A program made the translations under genes and the position numbers. DNA of 26,045 bases from Schoenoplectus triqueter (taxonomy: Eukaryota; Streptophyta; Magnoliopsida; Poales; Cyperaceae): NCBI GenBank assembly GCA_964058805.1, contig CAXKVV010001969.1, positions 1 to 26,045 of the forward strand, given 5' to 3'. Under the pieces are notes generated by a model. That model saw only the letters and a program-made list of their open reading frames with translations. It did not search any database and was not told the DNA's origin. Shown piece by piece: positions 10,592 through 18,892 of this stretch (within the stretch, counting starts at the first letter, position 1; each line of letters begins with the position of its first letter).

Positions 10592-10983
10592 GGGAGATCT
10601 TACGGTGCTTCGTGAAGCAAAAAAAGTTTTACTTTGGCCTAAAAAAACTCACAAAATTAAAGTTCAAATTGTCAATCTAATTCACCCAAATTACATATTC
10701 AAATCTTATGGAATACCAAATTTGATTATATTTGGAGCTTTTCTAACTATTTTTTTGGATTTTTAAACTCCCAAAAATAATAATAAAATATTAATAGGTG
10801 CACCTAAAAAATTATCATATTTTAAAAATAAAAAATAGTTAAAAGCACAAAAAATAGTAAAATTTGGCATTCAATATCTAGATTATTGTGGACTAATTAT
10901 ATTGATATTTCCAGCTCTCGGTATATGAGATTTAAAACTGAAGCAAAACGTATTTTTGCTTCGCGAAGCACCGTAAGGTCTTC
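10592..10983. mobile_element. Palindrome C (MITE-like foldback element)
   Basis: The left end GGGAGATCTTACGGTGCTTC is mirrored at the right end by the complement of GAAGACCTTACGGTGCTTCG. The core at 10600-10619 and its inverted copy at 10957-10976 include a 14-bp self-palindrome, TGCTTCGTGAAGCA (perfect in the right copy, with CG at its centre). The arms are partly complementary inward (for example 'ttttaactatttttt' types). TA repeats touch both ends. No open frame of note. Confidence 0.85.

Positions 10984-11027
<44 letters not shown>
10984..11027. repeat. (TA)n(GA)n tract between palindromes C and D
   Basis: TA repeats 10984-11008 followed by GA repeats 11008-11027. Confidence 0.95.
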
Positions 11028-11426
11028 TTTGGCTACGGTGATTCCATAAGCACTTCGGCCGAGTGCTTGCGGCTTGAATTTTAAAATTTTACATCCAAAA
11101 TTTTAATTTTAATAGCTCCAAAAATTCTTCATATTATAATCTTATAGATTCACGTTTGGAATTAGTTTACTATGCTTAATTATTTTTGAAAAATAACAAC
11201 ATTTGACCTATAAAAATGGTATTTTTAATTATTTTTAGAGTCATCTTTCAAAAATTATTAAGCATAGTAAACTAACTTCAAATTTGATGAAAATTGATAA
11301 TCTACAAGATTATGATATGAAAAATCTTTTGAGATATTTAAATTAAAATTTTGAGCATGAGATTTTGAAATTCGAGCCGTAAGTATTTCTGCTCGAAATA
11401 CTTATGGAATCACCATAGCCAATCCC
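11028..11426. mobile_element. Palindrome D (MITE-like foldback element)
   Basis: The left end TTTGGCTACGGTGATTCC (core 11033-11052) is mirrored on the right by the complement of GGATTGGCTATGGTGATTCC (core 11399-11418). Inner arms also pair: 'attagtttactatgcttaat' near 11161 against 'attaagcatagtaaactaac' near 11257. The unit is non-coding and folds into one long hairpin. Confidence 0.88.

Positions 11427-11480
<54 letters not shown>
11427..11480. repeat. (TA)n(GA)n tract between palindromes D and E
   Basis: TA repeats 11427-11450 followed by GA repeats 11451-11480, the longest GA run in the array. Confidence 0.95.
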
Positions 11481-11482
<2 letters not shown>

Positions 11483-11856
11483 TGTTATGGTGTTTTGTAA
11501 AGCAAAAAACTCATATTATTTTGGGGTGAGATTTAATATCTCAAGGTCACAGATTATCAATATAAGTTGCTCAATAATTTCTTCATGTCAAAATCATGTG
11601 GGATATTAAATTTCATGATTTTTTTTTTACTTTCTAGCTATTTGTAAATTAGCCCTGAAATAGACTATTTTTTTATGTTAAACAAGGTTGATTTAAAAAA
11701 TAGCTAGAAGTCTCAAAAAATTATGAAATTTAATATCCTATAAGATTTTAATATGAAAAAATTATTGAGTAACTTAGATTGACCATTTGTAACATTGAGA
11801 TATTAAATCTCACCCCAAAGCAATATGAGTTTTTTACTTTGCAAAGTATCATAACT

Positions 11857-11858
<2 letters not shown>
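11481..11858. mobile_element. Palindrome E (MITE-like foldback element)
   Basis: The left arm (TGTGTTATGGTGTTTTG..., core 11485-11504) is mirrored by the right arm ending near 11858 (core 11835-11854). The match is high over about 70 bp and includes the GGGGTGAGATTTAATATCTC block in both arms. The second half of each arm also pairs around a short central loop near 11650-11690. Flanked by GA on the left and CT then TA on the right, the complement-symmetric arrangement also seen around B. Confidence 0.88.

Positions 11859-11900
<42 letters not shown>
11859..11900. repeat. (CT)n(TA)n tract right of palindrome E
   Basis: CT repeats about 11859-11880 followed by TA repeats 11880-11900. Confidence 0.95.
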
Positions 11901-12120
11901 GTTGGGCTATGGTATTATGTATAGCACCGATCGCACTCTTGTTATGATCGGTTTTTCGTTATAAAAGTGTAAATGGTCGATTTAATCGTACAAAATACTT
12001 TTTATATAAATATCTAGATGTAAATCAAAATTTATATATTTTTTAAAATAGTTAAAAAATTATTTCTTTTGAATGGCTCATAATAACTAAATCAAGTGAT
12101 TTTTTATCTATCTTAAAAAA
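11901..12120 (+). mobile_element. Element F, single end of a related foldback element (truncated or diverged)
   Basis: Directly after the TA tract, GTTGGGCTATGGTATTATG carries the terminal core shared with C, D and E (11907-11926). No inverted partner of this end was found downstream in the window, so only one arm seems to survive. The right boundary is arbitrary. Confidence 0.5.
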
Positions 12121-12974
12121 TAATAAATAAATTTTAAAAATATAAAATTTGATCTAGGCCCTGTTTCGTTTATTCCTTCTGTCAAAATAAATAATTAAAA
12201 GGCTCAATTATGGTAAGTACGAAAGATTTATATGTTAATAATTATTTTTGTATATGAACCTTTTTTCATTGCTACTAATAATTGTCAACGAAATATCATC
12301 AGCGTCAAGAGGCTTTTTTGTTAAGTTAATATTCTTATTTCAATTAACAATAACCTTACTGCATTTTGTTGAGTAGTTCAGTGTATGTAAGGGGTTTTTT
12401 AAAATGCTTTAATTAGTACGAATGGACTTCTGCTCAAATAACAATGCTATACCTGTGACCATTAAAAAAAATTATTGAAATATTGTGGTCTGACTTTTGA
12501 CATACTGGATTCTAAGAAAAGACCTCACTCCAAATTTACCAATAAATAGCTCAGTTAATGTTGGAAAAAACATACAGATGAAAATCTCGTGGGCATGTAA
12601 TCCTATTATCCTTAGGACGGACTAACTTGCTAGCTTTTATAACTTTGAAAATTGCAGAATTTTAATTCAAAATCTCTCTGAAAAAAAAGTTCGAACTACT
12701 CCACGGCCCAAAAAGACCAATAAGTGGGTACTTTTGTAGATAACAGGCCTAATCAGAAGTCATATTAGTAAAATTCGCTTATTACTATGTTAAAAACAAA
12801 GGCCCAAATCTGCAACCCAATACTCAACATTCAGCAACCACCCGTTGGATACGGGTCTCCGCATCTGTAGTTTACTTTGCATCCAGCGTGGAATTCGACA
12901 TTATCTAACGCGTGCAACAATTAAAACCAGATATGCATGACTGCGTTCGCATACCACAGATACATTGGGGATAA
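12121..12974. other. Intergenic AT-rich DNA, no gene recognised
   Basis: No coding frame or RNA gene was recognised. The segment near 12161-12180 (ggccctgtttcgtttattcc) resembles a Tourist-type terminus but has no inverted partner nearby. From about 12800 the base composition becomes more balanced, as in unique intergenic sequence. Confidence 0.45.
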
Positions 12975-13251
12975 AAGCATCCGCATCGGTGCCGATTGTC
13001 AAAATTATTTTTTTTATGCCACATCATCAAATTGACAATTCATTTTAAGAGTGACATCCCTGAATAGAATGAAATTGTCAAAATGACACTTTCGTAATTA
13101 ATTTTCTGCTCCTACGCTGACGTGGCTTGTCAAATGGACTGTCAAATTTAGACAATTGTCTAATTTTGCCTAGTCTCTGCATCCCTGAAATTTAAATGAC
13201 AATTGTCAAATGAAATTTGACAGTCAATTTGACAATGGGATGCGGATGCTC
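12975..13251. mobile_element. Tourist/PIF-Harbinger-like MITE (277 bp)
   Basis: The left end AAGCATCCGCATC and the complement of the right end, GAGCATCCGCATCCC, form terminal inverted repeats. The element is flanked on both sides by TAA (12972-12974 and 13252-13254), the 3-bp target duplication of this superfamily. Inside are several copies of 'ttgtcaaa/tttgacaa' in both orientations. It is non-coding. It sits about 190 bp beyond the ZIP stop codon, past a candidate poly(A) signal. Confidence 0.8.
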
Positions 13252-13313
13252 TAAGGGTTCCTACGAAAAAAAAACAGGCTCAGATTACTAGACAAACAAC
13301 TTCAGAAGCCATT

Positions 13314-13319
13314 TTTATT
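13314..13319 (-). promoter_or_regulatory. Candidate poly(A) signal of the ZIP gene
   Basis: AATAAA on the minus strand, about 125 nt downstream of the ZIP stop codon and before the Tourist-like MITE. The position is plausible for a plant near-upstream element, though such hexamers are common in AT-rich DNA. Confidence 0.45.
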
Positions 13320-13443
13320 ACTAAACCAAATTTCTATAGCATTTACAAAAATTAGCCAATTTTTAGTCCCTTGCTGCCGATATTACCCTTTCTACAGCTT
13401 ATGAATCACTATCGGCAGAACTAAATCCATCTAATTCTCTTTA

Positions 13444-16044
13444 CTATGCCCACAGTGCAAGGATGGACATGGAAGCAGATCCAAGTACTAGCGCAATAAA
13501 ACACGACTTCTTCAGGCCAGGTGTTGAGTTCATAGATTTGTTTTGGAAAAAGTCGACTGCAATTAGATCGACCAAGGCCATATAGACTAGGATTCCTGCT
13601 GAAAGAGAGCCCAACAGCCCTTCCATTAATAGAGCATTGGGGCTACTATCATCATATCCCGTCAAGTAAAAAATAATCATTCCCATTACAATCCCCAGTG
13701 GAGTGGTCACTGAGAACATTATGCACATGTAAGCAACAGTTGTCATGGCAAACCCAGCCTGCAAACAAAATTACACATTCCAAATGATTTAAAGCAATAT
13801 TCTGAGAGCTACAAGAGATTGAAAAGTTCAATGCTGAATTTGGGATTGATGGTCTTTTCATCTTTATGCTTTATTTTATTTTCTTTTCATGGTGGTGGGT
13901 TTTAATTCAGGGTTACAACAAAAAACGTTTTGATTCTATTCTAGTATAGAATATAACTAAATATAAAGCTAGCAGCATACGAATAAAGTAAAGCATGGTT
14001 TTAACAGAATACTAGTGAAATGGCATGAGATGCATGACATAAGGATGCCACTACCATAACAATGAAGAAGTTCGTTGCACATGGTGAACAAATGATGTGG
14101 AAGAGAGAAACTTTGATTAATTAATATGTCGTTTATAATCTCTGAGTTGAGATTGGCCTCCTAGATCTCCATATTCTAATGCACTTTCTTCAAAAGGAGA
14201 CATTTCAATGGATAAACCAGCTTGATAACCAAATAAAAAGCATACATGATATTGACTGGGGTTCAACATGAAGTGCTGTTGATTTGTTCAAAAGATCAGG
14301 TGCAACTGAAACTATAAATAACAAATATTTTACAAAAATAAAATATTACAAATCTCACTTTGCGACAAAGAACTATTCTGAAAGAAACAAGTACATTTTG
14401 TTAGGACCACAAAGAACAGTCAGTTCTCTCTGTTTAGATTCTATTTGGTGTTGGAGAATACACTAATACTACTAATGAGATAAAAAATAATAAACAAATT
14501 TCCTGTCAGCAACTATAGTTCAGTTTTTAAACACCATGATCCATTAATCTAACATAGAAAATTGTCAAAGAACAGAAGTTGACAGGGTTACTTTATTGTA
14601 ACATTAATACCCATTTGCAACTTTTGATTGATTATTCGAACAAGGGGGCTACTTCGGCACACAAAATCAAATTTGACAAAAATAGAAAATCTCTTTTCTA
14701 TTTCCTGATCTAATTCGATAATTCCTCATAGGATCAATTAGATGTGGGAAATAGCTATCCAAACCTAATTCTAAAATGTCAACCCCATCAGACTGACAAC
14801 AACTAAGTGATTCATATTTACACAAAAGAGGAGCACAGGAAACAAAAGCTGGAATTCTTTCAAACAATCACTTTGAATGCATAATCTGTGCAGCTAGTTA
14901 CATCAGAATTGGTCTTAGTTTAACAAAACTAAGCAAGACTGGAAAAAGAAAAAGAAATCCAAAATTTACCTGAGCAATGCATCCACCGAGACCCATACCC
15001 TCAAAAATTTGGTGAAAAGAGAGAGCAATCATGAGCGGCCTGATCGAGCACACATCTTGAGACATCCCAACAGTCACTCCAATAATAACAGAGTGAAAAA
15101 CAATCCCAATTTCTAGCACCTTTGATACCATTTTCTGTTTCATCATCACAATTCGCTGCTCTTCATCTTTGGTCCCTTCTCCCTCCCCATTACCCCCAAC
15201 CTTTTCCAGATCCTCACCTGTGTTGTACCATCTGTTTTAATCAAACTCAATTCACTTCTGACTTTAGGATAATGTTTTGTTTCCCTTTTCTAACTATATT
15301 ACAAGCAGCATGTATATCATGTAACAAATTTCCACCTTGGATGATAAAAGACATAAATGATACCAATTCAGTTTTAATCAGTAATATCGCATAAAGGCAG
15401 GCCTTTCCAACCAAATTCTGAAATTCAATAAGAATCATCACTAGTGGCCGCCACATCTCTCCAAAGGAAGCACATTAATCTTCCCAATCAAAATTCCAAC
15501 TGAATTCAAATAAAAAAAAAGGTAAGGGAGATTATTGTATTTAGTAAAAAAATCTACCTTTATGGCATCCCATCTCTTGCTCTCCGACCTTGGTATAGGG
15601 ATTGAGAGTAGAGCCGTTGAGCGGGGGGACCCCATCGTCCAGCGAAAGAGAAATCTCATGGGAGTGCGAGTGCGAGGCTGACAATTCAACCAAGAGCGAA
15701 AGAAGCGCCCCGATCAGGGTAACCAGTCCGGAAAAAGGGAACCCGTCGGCGGATACGTGGCACGACAAGAGGAGAGAAGTGGACGCATCAGGCAGCACGT
15801 GCACTAGAGACGTTGAGAGAACGACGCCAGCTGCGAAGCACTTGACAAGAAGGAGGAGGCTGGGGTAGGAGGGGTAGCGCGAGAGGAAGCGAGCGAGAAC
15901 GACCGGAGCAGCGACGCCGACGGCGCTGGCGACGAGGATTACGCCGAGGGAGGCAAGCTTAAGGTGCTCGGCGGCCACGCTGTCGCGGCAACGGGAGGGA
16001 ACTGAAGCGGAGGCGCCGCCGAGCGACGCCGCGCAGCCTGACAT
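13444..16044 (-). CDS. ZIP6: ZIP-family zinc/metal transporter, ZIP6-like (3 exons, complete)
   Basis: Exons 16044-15558, 15217-14970 and 13758-13444 (minus strand) splice in phase into 349 residues, the usual plant ZIP length. Introns are GT-AG (340 and 1211 nt). Residues 20-120 give three hydrophobic spans ([50 protein letters not shown]). A cytosolic loop with SHSHSHE (H125, H127, H129) follows and runs to about 190. The last five helices then follow, including the metal-site motifs FHSVIIG (H204) and SFHQIFEG (H231, E235). The C-terminus [15 protein letters not shown] and the block [17 protein letters not shown] match Arabidopsis ZIP6 closely as I remember it; that orthology is inference. 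The protein would move zinc or related divalent metals toward the cytosol across a membrane. The ATG at 16044-16042 was chosen because family similarity ([12 protein letters not shown]) begins about 18 residues after it. Exon 1 is far more GC-rich than exons 2 and 3. Two nested MITE-like elements begin about 110 bp upstream. Confidence 0.94.
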
Positions 16045-16185
16045 CCCGAGGAGAGGCCGAGAGAGGAGAGAGTGCAGGAGATTTAAAGGCTGGAGTCGAG
16101 TTTTGTTTAGTCCTGGTCCTTGGGATTCACATCCGCTGCCAATAATCACGGACTCACGGTGGGTTCTGTTTATGGCAGATGAAAT

Positions 16186-16196
16186 CTATATAAAAT
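16186..16196 (-). promoter_or_regulatory. Possible TATA-like sequence for the ZIP gene
   Basis: The minus strand reads TATTTTATATA here, about 140 nt upstream of the ZIP ATG. That suits a TATA box with a leader of roughly 110 nt. It lies inside the arm of the outer MITE, so if used, the promoter core is transposon-derived. Such AT-rich words are common, so confidence is low. Confidence 0.25.
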
Positions 16197-16298
16197 AAAA
16201 AACAAAATCTCATTCTCTATTGATTAAATTTGGACCGTTTAAATTAAATCAGACCGTCTGAGTCGTTTCATGACAGAGTTCTACCATCTCTTCTATAA

Positions 16299-17765
16299 GG
16301 GTCCGTTTGGCAAATCAAGGAATAGCTTTGGAAGAGTGGTAATTTTGGAAGAGTGATAGAATAATATTTTTTTGGAAGAGTGATATTCTTGACTATTCGG
16401 AAGAGCGAAAACATCGTTTGGCAGTTGTTACTCAGAATAGTTAAAATATGAATAATTATGATACTAATAATGATGATGATACTAATAATAGTAAAATAAT
16501 AATCATAATAGTAAGATAATAATAATAATAAAGTAATAAATAATAATCACAATAAATAATAATATTATAATAGTAATATAATAAAAATATAAACATAATC
16601 ATAATATAGTAATATAATAATAAAAAATTATAATTACAATCATAATTATAATAATATAATAATAAATAATCATAATTTTAATAATATAATAATCATTATC
16701 ATAATCATGATAATAATAATTATAGTCATAATCATAATAATATAACCATAATCATAATCATAATAATATAATAATAAAAATATAATCATGATCATAAAAA
16801 TAATTATAAATAATAATAATAATAATAATAAATTAATTATAAATATAATCAACATATAATAATATAATACAACATAATAAAATAATAATAAAGTAATAAA
16901 AAATAATCATAATAAATAATAATATTATAATAGTAATATAATAAAAATATAAATATAATCATAATATAGTAATATATTAATAAAAAATTATAATTACAAT
17001 CATAATTATAAAAATATAATAATAATAAGTAATCATAATTTTAATAATATAATTATAATATAATAATCATAATCATAATCATGATCATAATAATATAACC
17101 ATAATCATAATCATAATAATATAATAATAAAAATATAATCATAATCATTAAAAAATTATAAATAATTATAATTATAATAAGATAATAATAAATTAATCAT
17201 CACAATAATCAACATATAATAATATAATACAACATAATAAAATAATAATAAATAATAATAATCATAATCATAATCATCATAATATAATAATATAATAATA
17301 AATATTCTTGATCATAATAATATAATAATAAAATAATTATATTCATATTCATAATATAATAATATAATATAAAAATTATATTTATAATAATAATAAATAA
17401 TATAATAATACTAATGGTAACGATAATATAATAACAATAATGATAATAATAATTTGATAATAATAATAATAAATAATAATCATAATATTAATATAATAAT
17501 AAATTATAATCATAAATATAATATAATAATATAATAATACTAAATCTTAATCATAATCATAATATAATAATATAATATAATATAATCAAACAATAATCGC
17601 TATTCCGACGAGAGCTAATCCGGTATTCCACCTATAAGTTGGTATACCGGATTAGCACTATTCCGCACTCTTCTACTTAGTCTAAAATTCGTTTGGCAAA
17701 TTAATTCATCGGAATAGCTATTCTATTCCAACTTTTTGCTATTCCATTGAGTGCCAAACGGACCC
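16299..17765. mobile_element. PIF/Harbinger-type non-autonomous element (1467 bp, AT-repeat filled)
   Basis: The termini GGGTCCGTTTGGCA (left) and TGCCAAACGGACCC (right) are perfect inverted copies over 14 bp. Both are flanked by TAA (16296-16298, 17766-17768), the hallmark duplication of Harbinger/Tourist elements. Subterminal copies of 'cgtttggca...gaatag' recur at about 16411 and 17687. A 13-bp inverted repeat (gctaatccggtat / ataccggattagc) lies at about 17614-17658. No transposase is present; the interior is low-complexity AT-rich DNA. Confidence 0.88.
16447..17590. repeat. TAA/ATAATA-rich low-complexity block with 360-bp tandem duplication
   Basis: About 1.1 kb is almost entirely A and T in units of taa, ata and atc. 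The segment near 16510-16869 is repeated at 16870-17229 with a constant 360-bp offset (for example 'aagtaataaa' at 16531 and 16891; 'taaaaaattataattacaat' at 16621 and 16981). The first bases of a third unit are at 17221-17250. The copies differ by scattered substitutions and small indels. Confidence 0.9.
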
Positions 17766-17925
17766 TAACAGCAGATACAGATCCGATTCTAGAGAGTCCG
17801 CATGAGTCTACTATGGGACAATTTAGTCTGCCGCCTGTATAAGAAAGATAGTTCGATTTAATTTAAACGATGCAGATTTAAATGATAGAGAGATAATTTT
17901 TCATTTTTTATTTTTTGAACCTCAC

Positions 17926-18185
17926 ATATTATAGATCCAATAATAGAATCCTAACACTATAAGTTGACAACGTGAATTCTGATCCGTTATTTTTTGAGAA
18001 AAATAATTGGCACGAGTTTATAAGAAAAATTGTAATTTATATTTTTTTAATAGGAGTATAAGCCAACAAAATAGTTGGAGAACCCATAAATTTCGAAGGA
18101 AAAAATAAAGTCAAACTTCATCTGTTTTTCTCTGCGCCCTGTTGTTTTCATATTACGAGGGGGGGCAAATTTAAAATTAAGCACA
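17926..18185. other. Intergenic AT-rich DNA, nothing recognised
   Basis: A short interval between the outer MITE and the Mutator-like MITE copy 2. No open frame, repeat or RNA gene was recognised. Confidence 0.5.
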
Positions 18186-18194
18186 AAATTAGTA
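18186..18194. repeat. 9-bp target-site duplication, left copy
   Basis: AAATTAGTA immediately before MITE copy 2. The identical word follows the element at 18542-18550. Confidence 0.88.
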
Positions 18195-18541
18195 GGGTGG
18201 GGATCACTTTTAGATAATAGGTTATTTTAACAATTTTAATAATGAATTTTTAAATAAATATTAAAAAAATTTAAAAATAAAAAATCTTATGAATATATTT
18301 TTCTACTTATAAATTGATGAAGAACCATCAAAAATTTATATAATTTATAACGTTTATAATTTGATGATCTTTAATGGACTATCAAACAATAATAAAATTA
18401 CATAAAATTTGAATCACTATTAATCTATAAGTAGAAGAACACATTCATAAGATTTTTTCTATTTTTAAGATTTTTTTCGTATTTATTCAAAAATCTATTA
18501 TCAAGATTGTCAAGATAACTATTGTCAAGTGATCCATTCCC
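18195..18541. mobile_element. Palindromic (foldback) MITE, Mutator-like, copy 2
   Basis: The ends GGGTGGGGATCACTT and the complement of the right end, GGGAATGGATCACTT, are inverted repeats. The arms pair almost through the centre ('ttctacttataaattgatg' against its complement near 18420-18435). The sequence is clearly the same family as 9740-10126, with many substitutions and small deletions between them. Perfect 9-bp flanking duplications (AAATTAGTA) point to the Mutator superfamily. No coding capacity. Confidence 0.9.
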
Positions 18542-18550
18542 AAATTAGTA
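18542..18550. repeat. 9-bp target-site duplication, right copy
   Basis: AAATTAGTA directly after the last C of the MITE, only four bases before the copia 5' LTR. Confidence 0.88.
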
Positions 18551-18554
18551 ATAG

Positions 18555-18799
18555 TGTTAATGATACAGGTGAAGACAAACGATTGAAGGAAGTTCAGAAG
18601 ACAGTATATTTATAACATAATGTATTTGTTTTATTGTAAGCTCTTATAGTGTGTTTTAACAGAAGTTAGTTAGCGTTGTATACAAATAATTCTGCTATAA
18701 ATAGCATGTAAAGTGTATTGTACATTCAAAGCTTGAATAACATTTCATTCAGTCAATCTCTCTCTACTCTCTCATTCTCATAATATACAATATCTATCA
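18555..18799 (+). repeat. Copia 5' LTR (245 bp)
   Basis: Starts TGTTAATGATAC and ends ...TATCTATCA just before the primer-binding site. Its first about 119 bp match 23106-23224, which fixes the left boundary. 'tataaatagc' at about 18696-18705 is a plausible LTR TATA box. Confidence 0.88.
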
Positions 18800-18813
18800 T
18801 GGTATCAAGAGCC
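18800..18813 (+). other. Primer-binding site (initiator tRNA-Met type)
   Basis: TGGTATCAAGAGCC directly follows the LTR. It resembles the plant copia consensus complementary to the 3' end of initiator methionine tRNA, with one extra A. Confidence 0.85.
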
Positions 18814-18892
18814 ACTCTGGCCAACACCTATACTGATCCTCACTACGCTTTTTCTTCTTTTTCGCCTTCTTATTATTTCTTGCTGCTTCTTA

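Larger units (their letters stand above)
16157..17925. mobile_element. Outer inverted-repeat element split by the Harbinger-type insertion
   Basis: The left segment 16185-16260 and right segment 17850-17925 are inverted copies. Shared words include 'gtttaaattaaatc' and its complement 'gatttaatttaaac', then 'tctcattctcta' against 'atagagagata', then A/T-rich DNA and GGTTC near each outer edge (16160-16166 and 17915-17920). They flank the Harbinger-type element at 16299-17765. This is best read as an older MITE that received a second insertion. The outer borders are approximate and no target duplication was established. Confidence 0.65.

Noticed and set aside
9660..12120. Possible CRISPR-like array because of regularly spaced repeats
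   Set aside because: The repeats are simple TA/GA tracts between long palindromes in plant DNA; there are no spacers or cas genes.
12161..12180. Tourist-like terminus ggccctgtttcgtttattcc
   Set aside because: No inverted partner or TAA duplication could be found nearby.
15602..15868. 88-codon plus-strand frame
   Set aside because: Antisense of the GC-rich ZIP exon 1.
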